Assembly (NCBI GenBank): GCA_030824175.1 | Contig: JAVBYH010000261.1 | Location: 1 to 9,139, forward strand | Source: Bacteroidota bacterium | GTDB lineage: Bacteria; Bacteroidota; Ignavibacteria; UBA10030; UBA8401 | Reading direction: 5' to 3' | DNA: 9,139 nucleotides | Shown here: one piece after another, positions 1 to 5,089 of the stretch | Layout of the letters: every line of letters starts with the position of its first letter | Numbering within the stretch: position 1 is the first letter of the stretch | Made by a program: the position numbers and the translations under genes | Notes under the pieces: generated by a model | Database searches by the model: none | What the model saw: the letters and a program-made list of their open reading frames with translations, nothing else | Told to the model about the DNA's origin: nothing

Positions 1-1002
1 ATGACGGACCTGCAGTTCAAGCCGGGCCAGCCGCTGTCGTTCACGATCAAGTACGAAGTGAAGCCGGTCGTCGAGGCGAATGAGTTCCGCGGCACGAAAG
101 TCGACGCGGAAGTCATCGAGTACAACGAGCAGGCGTACGAAAAGGAATTGATGCACCGCCGCCGCTACTTCGCGACATACGAGGAAGCCTCGACGGTGGA
201 AGGCGACGAGTACATCGTCACCGCAGACACCGAAGAGATGGACGAGAAGGGCACCGTGATCCCGGCGCACTCGCGCAAGGACGTCCGCTTCCCGCTGTAT
301 GAAGCCAGCCTCGAGAAAGAGATCGTGGCCGTGCTGAAGTCAACCCCCGTCGGCAAGACAGCCGAAGCGGTGCTCGCGCATACGCATGGCGATCACACGC
401 ACACGGTGCGGTTGAACGTGACCGTGAAGAAGATCGAGAAGCCGGTGCTTCCCGAACTCGACGACGCGTTCGCGCTCAAGGCCAGCTATGACCGCTTCAC
501 GACGTTCGCCGAGTACACGGCCGACCTCAGGGCCGGTCTCGAAAAATACTACGCGGAACGCAACGAGAAGGCGATCGAGTCCGAGCTGCTCAAGAACCTC
601 GTCGCGGCCTATGACTTCTCGGTTCCCGAGTCGCTTGTCGAGAGCGTGCTCGACGCGTACATCGAGGATGTGAAATCGCAGCAGCCCGGCAAGGAACTGC
701 CGCGCGGCTTCGACGCGAAGAAATACCGCGCCACGTACCGCGAAGGCGCCGTGTGGGAAGCCAAGTGGATGCTCGTCCGCGAAGCGCTCCTGGCGAAGGA
801 ACAGCTTCAGGTGACGGATGAGGACCTCGAGAAGCTCGCCGAAGAGATCGCTCCGAAGTCGGGCATCGACAAGGACCGCCTCATGAAATACTACAAGGAA
901 TCGGAAACGGTGTCCGACAAGATTCTGTCGGACAAATTGATGAAGCTCATCAAAGAGAGCGCCGTCATCACCACGAAAGTCGTTGCCGACGTCCAGGCCT
1001 GA
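1..1002 (+). CDS. tig: Trigger factor, 5'-truncated by the window edge
   Basis: Ribosome-associated chaperone for nascent polypeptides. The visible 333 residues match the latter part of trigger factor. Residues ~10-40 look like the end of the ribosome-binding domain (SFTIKYEVKPVVE). Residues ~60-145 occupy the FKBP-like PPIase position and end in a strand LNVTVKKIEKPVLPELDDAF, equivalent to the NLKKVEERELPELTAEF region of E. coli. Residues ~150-333 are the helical chaperone domain. Full-length family members have about 430-450 residues, so roughly 100 N-terminal residues, including the ribosome-docking loop, lie outside. The ATG at base 1 is therefore probably an internal methionine. The PPIase region lacks a recognisable MIPGFE-type active-site segment and carries a histidine cluster at 127-134. 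The gene is followed after 49 bp by clpP with no terminator, the classic tig-clpP-clpX order. The identification is firm; loss of PPIase activity is an inference. Confidence 0.9.
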   Translation: MTDLQFKPGQPLSFTIKYEVKPVVEANEFRGTKVDAEVIEYNEQAYEKELMHRRRYFATYEEASTVEGDEYIVTADTEEMDEKGTVIPAHSRKDVRFPLYEASLEKEIVAVLKSTPVGKTAEAVLAHTHGDHTHTVRLNVTVKKIEKPVLPELDDAFALKASYDRFTTFAEYTADLRAGLEKYYAERNEKAIESELLKNLVAAYDFSVPESLVESVLDAYIEDVKSQQPGKELPRGFDAKKYRATYREGAVWEAKWMLVREALLAKEQLQVTDEDLEKLAEEIAPKSGIDKDRLMKYYKESETVSDKILSDKLMKLIKESAVITTKVVADVQA

Positions 1003-1036
1003 CGGCCCGGCGTCGCGACACTCCACGAATAGAACG

Positions 1037-1047
1037 AAAGGACAGGA
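1037..1047 (+). promoter_or_regulatory. Ribosome binding site of clpP
   Basis: A purine-rich stretch contains AAAGGA (1037-1042) and AGGA (1044-1047), 9 and 4 nt before the ATG at 1052. It supports 1052 as the clpP start rather than the in-frame ATG at 983, which lies inside the end of tig and would add 23 residues with no ClpP similarity. Confidence 0.6.
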
Positions 1048-1051
1048 CTTC

Positions 1052-1681
1052 ATGCAGACAGCAAAACCGTACAACCTGTACAACCAGCTTGTGCCGATGG
1101 TGGTCGAGCAGACCGCCCGCGGCGAACGCGCGTATGACATTTTTTCGCGCCTGTTGAAGGAACGCATCGTGTTCCTCGGCACCGCCATCGACGACACCGT
1201 CGCGAGCCTCGCGATCGCCCAGATGCTGTTCCTGGAATCGGAGGATCCGGACAAGGACATCCACCTGTATATCAACTCCCCGGGCGGTTCGGTCTCCTCC
1301 GGCCTCGCGATCTACGACACGATGCAGTACATCCGGCCCGATGTGTCCACGATCTGTGTGGGCATGGCTGCGAGCATGGGCGCGATGCTCCTGCTCGCCG
1401 GCGAAAAAGGCAAACGCAAGGCTCTCCCCAACTCGCGCATCATGATCCACCAGCCGTGGGGCGGCGCACAGGGCACCGCGTCGGACATCAGCATCCAGGC
1501 GGAAGAGATCCTCAAGACGAAGAAACGGCTCAACGAAATCATCGCCTTCCATACCGGGAAGACGGCCGAAGAGGTGTCCAAGGATACGGATCGCGATTAT
1601 TACATGTCGTCAGACCAGGCGAAGGAATACGGCATCATCGACGGCATTCTCACGAAAAACACAGCGGCGGGCAAGAAATAA
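1052..1681 (+). CDS. clpP: ATP-dependent Clp protease proteolytic subunit ClpP
   Basis: Cytoplasmic serine protease that assembles into a tetradecameric barrel and degrades substrates fed by ClpX or another Clp ATPase. The 209-residue product is normal family length. The catalytic triad is visible: Ser108 in GMAASMGA, His133 in IMIHQP and Asp182 in TDRDYYMS. The spacings of 25 and 49 residues equal those of E. coli Ser97/His122/Asp171. The glycine-rich segment NSPGGSVSSG (75-84) and the start of the mature enzyme (LVPMVVEQTARGER, from residue 13) are also conserved, leaving only a short leader. The start at 1052 is chosen from the Shine-Dalgarno sequence and family alignment. The stop codon TAA directly abuts the clpX ATG, so the two are almost certainly co-transcribed and probably translationally coupled. 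Confidence 0.98.
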   Translation: MQTAKPYNLYNQLVPMVVEQTARGERAYDIFSRLLKERIVFLGTAIDDTVASLAIAQMLFLESEDPDKDIHLYINSPGGSVSSGLAIYDTMQYIRPDVSTICVGMAASMGAMLLLAGEKGKRKALPNSRIMIHQPWGGAQGTASDISIQAEEILKTKKRLNEIIAFHTGKTAEEVSKDTDRDYYMSSDQAKEYGIIDGILTKNTAAGKK

Positions 1682-2947
1682 ATGGCCATGAGTCATAAGA
1701 CAAAAAACGACGACAAGGTGAAGTGCTCCTTCTGTGGCAGACGCGCCGAAGAGGTCTCGAGTATCATCGCCGGACCCGGCGTCTACATCTGCGATCTCTG
1801 CATCGCGACATCGGTGGACATCATCCGAAACAATGTCGCCACGCTCAAGTCGCGCAAGGTCAAGTCGAAGTCGGACATGACGCCGATGCAGTTGAAGGCC
1901 GCGCTCGACGAGTATGTGATCGGGCAGGACGAGGCAAAGAAGACGCTGTCGGTCGCGGTCTACAATCACTACAAACGCATCGACTCGCAGGACCATCTGA
2001 GCACGTTCGACGACGTGGAGATCGAGAAGAGCAACGTGCTGCTCATCGGATCCACAGGCACGGGCAAGACGCTCCTGGCGCAGACGCTGGCCAGGATCCT
2101 CGATGTGCCGTTCGCGATTGCCGATGCCACGACCCTCACCGAGGCGGGATATGTCGGCGACGACGTGGAGACGATACTCGTGTATCTCCTCCAGAATTCC
2201 GAGTTCAACGTGGAGCGCGCCGAGCGGGGCATCGTGTACATCGATGAGATCGACAAGATCACGCGCAAGAGCGACAGCGCATCCATCACCCGCGACGTCT
2301 CGGGCGAAGGCGTGCAGCAGGCGCTCCTGAAGATCCTCGAAGGCACGGTGGCGGGAGTCCCCCCGAAGGGCGGACGCAAGCATCCCGAGCAGGCGCTCAT
2401 CAACGTGAATACGAAGAACATTCTCTTCATCTGCGGAGGAGCGTTCGAGGGATTGGACAAGATCATCTCGAAACGCGTGAACCAGAATCGGATGGGCTTC
2501 GACGCCGCGATCAAGAGCACGAAGGATTTTTCGCACGACGAATACCTGAGCCAGGTGGAGCCGGACGATCTGCTGAAGTACGGCCTCATCCCCGAGTTTG
2601 TCGGACGGCTTCCCGTGCTCACGACGCTCATGAGCCTCTCCGAAGAGGCGATGATGAACATCCTCACCGAACCGAAGAACGCGCTCGTGAAGCAGTACAA
2701 GAAGCTCATGAAGTACGAGGGCGTGGATCTCGAGTTCGAAACCGGCGCGCTTCGCGCGGTCGTCATGAAGGCGATCAAGCGGGGAACCGGCGCGCGCGCC
2801 CTCCGATCGATTCTCGAAAACATCATGACGGACATCATGTACGAACTGCCGTCGAAGACGAACGTCACAAAGTGCATCATCACCGAAGAGACGATCACCA
2901 GCGGCAAGGAACCGATCTTCGTTATCGAGGAGCGCAAGTCGGCCTAA
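1682..2947 (+). CDS. clpX: ATP-dependent Clp protease ATP-binding subunit ClpX
   Basis: AAA+ unfoldase that recognises tagged substrates, unfolds them and threads them into ClpP. It has 421 residues (E. coli 424). The N-terminal zinc-binding domain has Cys15, Cys18, Cys37 and Cys40. The AAA+ core shows Walker A GSTGTGKT (123-130), pore loop GYVG (156-159), Walker B with Asp188-Glu189 in IVYIDEIDKI, the RKH loop (232-234), an IGF-type ClpP-docking tripeptide MGF (271-273), the arginine finger Arg309 in PEFVGRLP, and sensor II Arg372 in GTGARALRS. All functional residues are present, so the enzyme should be active. Walker A has Ser where proline is usual. The start at 1682 abuts the clpP stop and has no clear Shine-Dalgarno, which suggests coupling; an ATG two codons later (1688) is also possible. 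Confidence 0.98.
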   Translation: MAMSHKTKNDDKVKCSFCGRRAEEVSSIIAGPGVYICDLCIATSVDIIRNNVATLKSRKVKSKSDMTPMQLKAALDEYVIGQDEAKKTLSVAVYNHYKRIDSQDHLSTFDDVEIEKSNVLLIGSTGTGKTLLAQTLARILDVPFAIADATTLTEAGYVGDDVETILVYLLQNSEFNVERAERGIVYIDEIDKITRKSDSASITRDVSGEGVQQALLKILEGTVAGVPPKGGRKHPEQALINVNTKNILFICGGAFEGLDKIISKRVNQNRMGFDAAIKSTKDFSHDEYLSQVEPDDLLKYGLIPEFVGRLPVLTTLMSLSEEAMMNILTEPKNALVKQYKKLMKYEGVDLEFETGALRAVVMKAIKRGTGARALRSILENIMTDIMYELPSKTNVTKCIITEETITSGKEPIFVIEERKSA

Positions 2948-2965
2948 CAGCGCATTGCGGTCTTT

Positions 2966-2990
2966 GTAGGGCGAGATGTATCTCGCCCCC
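2966..2990 (+). repeat. REP-like palindrome with GTAG head, downstream of clpX
   Basis: GTAG (2966-2969) leads into a perfect 9-bp inverted repeat, GGGCGAGAT at 2969-2977 and ATCTCGCCC at 2980-2988. It is the same family as the palindromes at 4204-4339: a GGGCG...CGCCC core with a variable centre. It starts 19 nt after the clpX stop and has no T-run, so it is not itself an intrinsic terminator. A GTAG tetranucleotide before a palindrome is the described hallmark of REP sequences associated with RAYT (REP-associated tyrosine transposase) proteins. Assignment to that class is an inference, since no RAYT gene is present here. Confidence 0.65.
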
Positions 2991-2995
2991 GATTT

Positions 2996-3028
2996 AAAAA
3001 AACGCGGCTATCGGCCGCGTTTTTTTTT
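2996..3028. terminator. Bidirectional intrinsic terminator between clpX and yajQ
   Basis: Seven A (2996-3002), stem CGCGGC (3003-3008), loop TATCG, stem GCCGCG (3014-3019), then nine T (3020-3028). The 6-bp all-GC stem extends through A-T pairs. On the plus strand the T-run follows the hairpin and ends the clpX transcript. On the minus strand the A-run becomes a U-run, so it also works for yajQ, whose stop codon lies 16 nt away. Confidence 0.92.
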
Positions 3029-3044
3029 ATCCTCACACCGGCAG

Positions 3045-3548
3045 TTATGTGCTGCGGAAGTTCGTGAACTGAATCGCGAACTCGAGCTCGGCCGCCTTGA
3101 GCGTCGCGATCACCTGCTGCAGATCGTCCCTGTCCTTCCCCGTGACGCGCACCTGATCGTCCATGATTTGCGCCTGCACCTTGATCTTCGTGTCCTTGAT
3201 CATTTTCACGAGGAGCTTCGCATTCTCTTTTTCGATGCCGACATTGAGCGTGATCTTCATGCGCGTCAGTCCCCCGCCGGCCTGCTCGATCTCGCCGAAC
3301 TTCATCGCCTTCAGGGCGATGCCCCGCTTGATGAACTTGTTCTGGAGGATGTCTATCACCGCCTTCATCCGGAAATCGTCATCGGACACGACCGTGATGT
3401 CGTTGTCCTTCTGGTTCAGCTCGATCGTCGTCTTGGTTCCCTTAAAATCGTAGCGCTGGAGTATTTCTTTTTTTGCCTGGTTGATCGCGTTGTCGACCTC
3501 CTGCATGTCGATCTCCGAGACCACATCGAATGAATTTTGTCCGGCCAT
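3045..3548 (-). CDS. yajQ: YajQ family nucleotide-binding protein (DUF520)
   Basis: Small cytoplasmic protein of the YajQ/UPF0234 family. Members bind nucleotides, and in some proteobacteria bind cyclic di-GMP and influence transcription; the role in this organism is unknown. The 167 residues cover the whole family (E. coli 163). They include the typical start NSFDVVSEIDMQEVDNAINQ, the segment RYDFKGTKTTIEL near residues 32-44, and the ending AIQFTNFR. The start at 3548 is supported by the strong Shine-Dalgarno GGGAGGG (complement of 3555-3561), 6 nt upstream. It is divergent from thpR and convergent with clpX, with which it shares a terminator. It therefore appears monocistronic, with its promoter in the AT-rich gap at 3549-3639. 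Confidence 0.95.
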   Translation of the reverse strand: MAGQNSFDVVSEIDMQEVDNAINQAKKEILQRYDFKGTKTTIELNQKDNDITVVSDDDFRMKAVIDILQNKFIKRGIALKAMKFGEIEQAGGGLTRMKITLNVGIEKENAKLLVKMIKDTKIKVQAQIMDDQVRVTGKDRDDLQQVIATLKAAELEFAIQFTNFRST

Positions 3549-3639
3549 TGGTATCCCTCCCGAAAATATTTGATTTTGTAGTACTGAAGTTACGATATTA
3601 TTCCGTCACAACCGATTCCGCCATCCATCCATCACAGGT
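3549..3639. promoter_or_regulatory. Divergent promoter region between yajQ and thpR
   Basis: This 91-bp gap separates two divergent genes, so promoters for both are expected here. Positions 3562-3602 are strikingly AT-rich (9 of 41 bases G or C) against a GC-rich background. On the plus strand TTGATT (3570-3575) and GATATT (3594-3599), 18 nt apart, form a loose sigma-70-like pair for thpR. I do not see a convincing -35/-10 pair for yajQ. The location is strong evidence; the exact boxes are guesses. The yajQ Shine-Dalgarno is included, while thpR has only a weak ACAGG before its ATG. Confidence 0.4.
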
Positions 3640-4206
3640 ATGCGCGCATTCATCGCCGTCGTGCCCCCTGCGTCAGCCGTTGAGGCACTGCTCACCGTCT
3701 GCTCGGAGATACGTTCGATTGCCTCCTCCCTGCGGACGGAATCCGCCGAGAAGCTCCACTTCACGCTCGAGTTCCTCGGCGAGAAGGACGCGACGTGGCT
3801 CGCCGCGAACCGCGATGAGCTTGCAACGGCGGTCACCGCGCCGTTTCCGGTGACGATACGGAGCATCGGATTTTTCCCCGGTGTGCCGCAGCCCCGGATC
3901 ATCTGGGCGGGCTCGCAACCGAACGAAAACCCTGGGCTCTGCCTGTGTGCCGCGTCCGTGCGTGCTGCGTGCACGCGCCTCGGACACACGGCCGATGGGA
4001 AAGACTTCCATCCACACATCACGCTCGCGCGCGTGAAATCGCATCTTCACCCCCGCGACATCGAACGGATCGCGTCGATCGCGTTCGAACACGTCACATT
4101 CACGTGCACCGAGCTCCGCGTGATCGAGAGCGTCCTGCATCAGCGGGGATCGGAATACAGGACGATGTCTACGATACCGTTGACTGTGTCGGCCGCGTCA
4201 TGCTAG
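3640..4206 (+). CDS. thpR: RNA 2',3'-cyclic phosphodiesterase / 2'-5' RNA ligase family (ThpR/LigT)
   Basis: Member of the 2H phosphoesterase superfamily. Family enzymes hydrolyse 2',3'-cyclic phosphate ends of RNA and can reversibly join or cleave 2'-5' linkages in vitro; the physiological substrate is uncertain. The two catalytic HxTx motifs are intact: His40-Phe-Thr-Leu in EKLHFTLEFLGE, and His126-Ile-Thr-Leu in FHPHITLARV. The segment RSIGFFPGVPQPRIIWAG (74-91) matches the conserved central strand of ThpR proteins. The 188-residue length is typical. The start at 3640 matches the usual N-terminus (MRAFIAV) but has a poor ribosome binding site. The TAG stop (4204-4206) lies within the left arm of a REP-like palindrome, so the element forms the end of the reading frame. 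No terminator follows apart from the palindrome block. Confidence 0.93.
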   Translation: MRAFIAVVPPASAVEALLTVCSEIRSIASSLRTESAEKLHFTLEFLGEKDATWLAANRDELATAVTAPFPVTIRSIGFFPGVPQPRIIWAGSQPNENPGLCLCAASVRAACTRLGHTADGKDFHPHITLARVKSHLHPRDIERIASIAFEHVTFTCTELRVIESVLHQRGSEYRTMSTIPLTVSAASC

Positions 4207-4230
4207 GGGCGCATGCAATACGCCCCTGCT
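4204..4230. repeat. REP-like palindrome 1 overlapping the thpR stop codon
   Basis: AGGGGCG (4205-4211) pairs with CGCCCCT (4221-4227). Further in, one C-A mismatch is followed by two more pairs around a short loop. It is the most divergent family member: GGGGCG instead of GGGCG, and CTAG at its left end or GCAG at its right end instead of a clean GTAG. The thpR stop codon TAG (4204-4206) uses its first bases. Confidence 0.55.
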
Positions 4231-4262
4231 ATGAAAATAACATGACGCTACAATTGGAGCGT

Positions 4263-4289
4263 GTAGGGCGAAACGGCGTTTCGCCCCGG
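4263..4289 (+). repeat. REP-like palindrome 2 with GTAG head
   Basis: GTAG (4263-4266) overlaps the first base of a perfect 9-bp stem, GGGCGAAAC at 4266-4274 and GTTTCGCCC at 4278-4286, with a 3-nt loop. It lies head-to-head with the inverted copy at 4315-4339. Compared with the clpX-side copy, two stem positions have changed together with their partners (G-C to A-T and T-A to C-G), so pairing is kept. Confidence 0.65.
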
Positions 4290-4314
4290 TTCGACTATCG
4301 TACGTTCATTCGGC

Positions 4315-4339
4315 AGGGCGAAATATCATTTCGCCCTAC
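4315..4339 (-). repeat. REP-like palindrome 3, inverted, abutting the rsmE stop codon
   Basis: A perfect 10-bp inverted repeat has AGGGCGAAAT at 4315-4324, loop ATC, and ATTTCGCCCT at 4328-4337. The head CTAC (4336-4339) is GTAG on the minus strand, so this copy faces copy 2. The rsmE stop codon TAG (complement of 4339-4341) shares its last base with the GTAG head, and the head itself makes a second in-frame TAG. Copies 2 and 3 also share an exact 11-bp inverted match (4263-4273 with 4329-4339), enough for a larger fold. Confidence 0.68.
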
Positions 4340-5058
4340 TATTGCGCGCCGACGACCCACGATGCGGCAACAACGGCTGCCGTTTCGGTGCGGAGGCGTC
4401 GGGGCCCGAGCGACACCTGGATGCAGCCGGCGTGCTCGGCTGCGACGATCTCGTCGTCCGAGAATCCGCCTTCGGGACCGATGAAGATAATGGCGCTCTT
4501 CGGCGTGCGACGCTTCATGATCTCACCGATGAACAGCATGTGTTCCGTCTTCTCGAACGGAATGAGTTTCACCTCCGATGACGCCGCGTATTCGAGCGCG
4601 TTTGCCAGCTTCATCGGCGGGAAGATCTTCGGCAGCACGCATCGTCCGCATTGCTTCATAGCTGCGAGTGCGATATTCCTCCACCGTTCCTCTTTCGCCG
4701 ACTGCGGAATCGTGTATTTCGTGAGCAACGGGATGAAATGCGAGACACCGAGCTCTGTGCCTTTTTCGATGATCCAATCCATGCGCGAGGGATTCTTCAG
4801 CAGCCCCACGGCGAGCGTGATCTCGACCTCCGGTTCGTGGAGGCGCGGATACGCCTTCAGGATCTCGCACTCGACGCCGTACGGATAGATGGAGCGTATC
4901 ATCGTCTCGTAGACGTGTCCGTTCCCGTCTGCGACCCAGATCATCTCACCCGGCTCCTTGCGCAGCACGCGTGAAATGTGCTTTGCCTCGTCCCCGGAGA
5001 TCATCACGAAACTGCCGTTGATGGACGATGCCTCGATGTAGAAATATTCCTGTGCCAT
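4339..5058 (-). CDS. rsmE: 16S rRNA (uracil-1498-N3)-methyltransferase RsmE
   Basis: SPOUT-class methyltransferase that adds the N3-methyl group to U1498 of 16S rRNA using S-adenosylmethionine. The 239-residue product has an N-terminal PUA-like RNA-binding part (residues ~1-75, with AKHISRVLRKEPGE) and a C-terminal knotted domain. The conserved segments are LLKNPSRMDWIIEKGTELG, ERWRNIALAAMKQCGR, the SAM-binding IGPEGGFSDDE and LGPRRLRTETA near the C-terminus. The chosen start at 5058 (MAQEYFY) fits the family. An upstream ATG at 5157 would add 33 arginine-rich residues overlapping the preceding gene and is unlikely. The ribosome binding site is weak (GGAA about 10 nt upstream). The gene lies 31 bp after the Omp85 gene and is probably the last of the gcvP operon. 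Its end abuts a REP-like palindrome. Confidence 0.95.
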   Translation of the reverse strand: MAQEYFYIEASSINGSFVMISGDEAKHISRVLRKEPGEMIWVADGNGHVYETMIRSIYPYGVECEILKAYPRLHEPEVEITLAVGLLKNPSRMDWIIEKGTELGVSHFIPLLTKYTIPQSAKEERWRNIALAAMKQCGRCVLPKIFPPMKLANALEYAASSEVKLIPFEKTEHMLFIGEIMKRRTPKSAIIFIGPEGGFSDDEIVAAEHAGCIQVSLGPRRLRTETAAVVAASWVVGAQ

Positions 5059-5089
5059 GCTGGGTTCCGTTGTCTGTGGTGGATGATGC

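Noticed and set aside
983..1051. An N-terminal extension of clpP from the ATG at 983
   Set aside because: It overlaps the end of tig, has no ribosome binding site, and its 23 residues do not resemble ClpP. The start at 1052 has a Shine-Dalgarno and fits the family.
340..1275. A 311-codon minus-strand frame across tig and clpP
   Set aside because: It runs antisense to two well-identified genes, has no Shine-Dalgarno or domain signal, and spans their boundary.
4204..4339. The repeated GGGCG palindromes as a CRISPR array or as intrinsic terminators
   Set aside because: The copies differ in sequence, orientation and spacing, so they are not CRISPR direct repeats, and no cas genes are nearby. 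None is followed by a T-run, so they are not standard intrinsic terminators.
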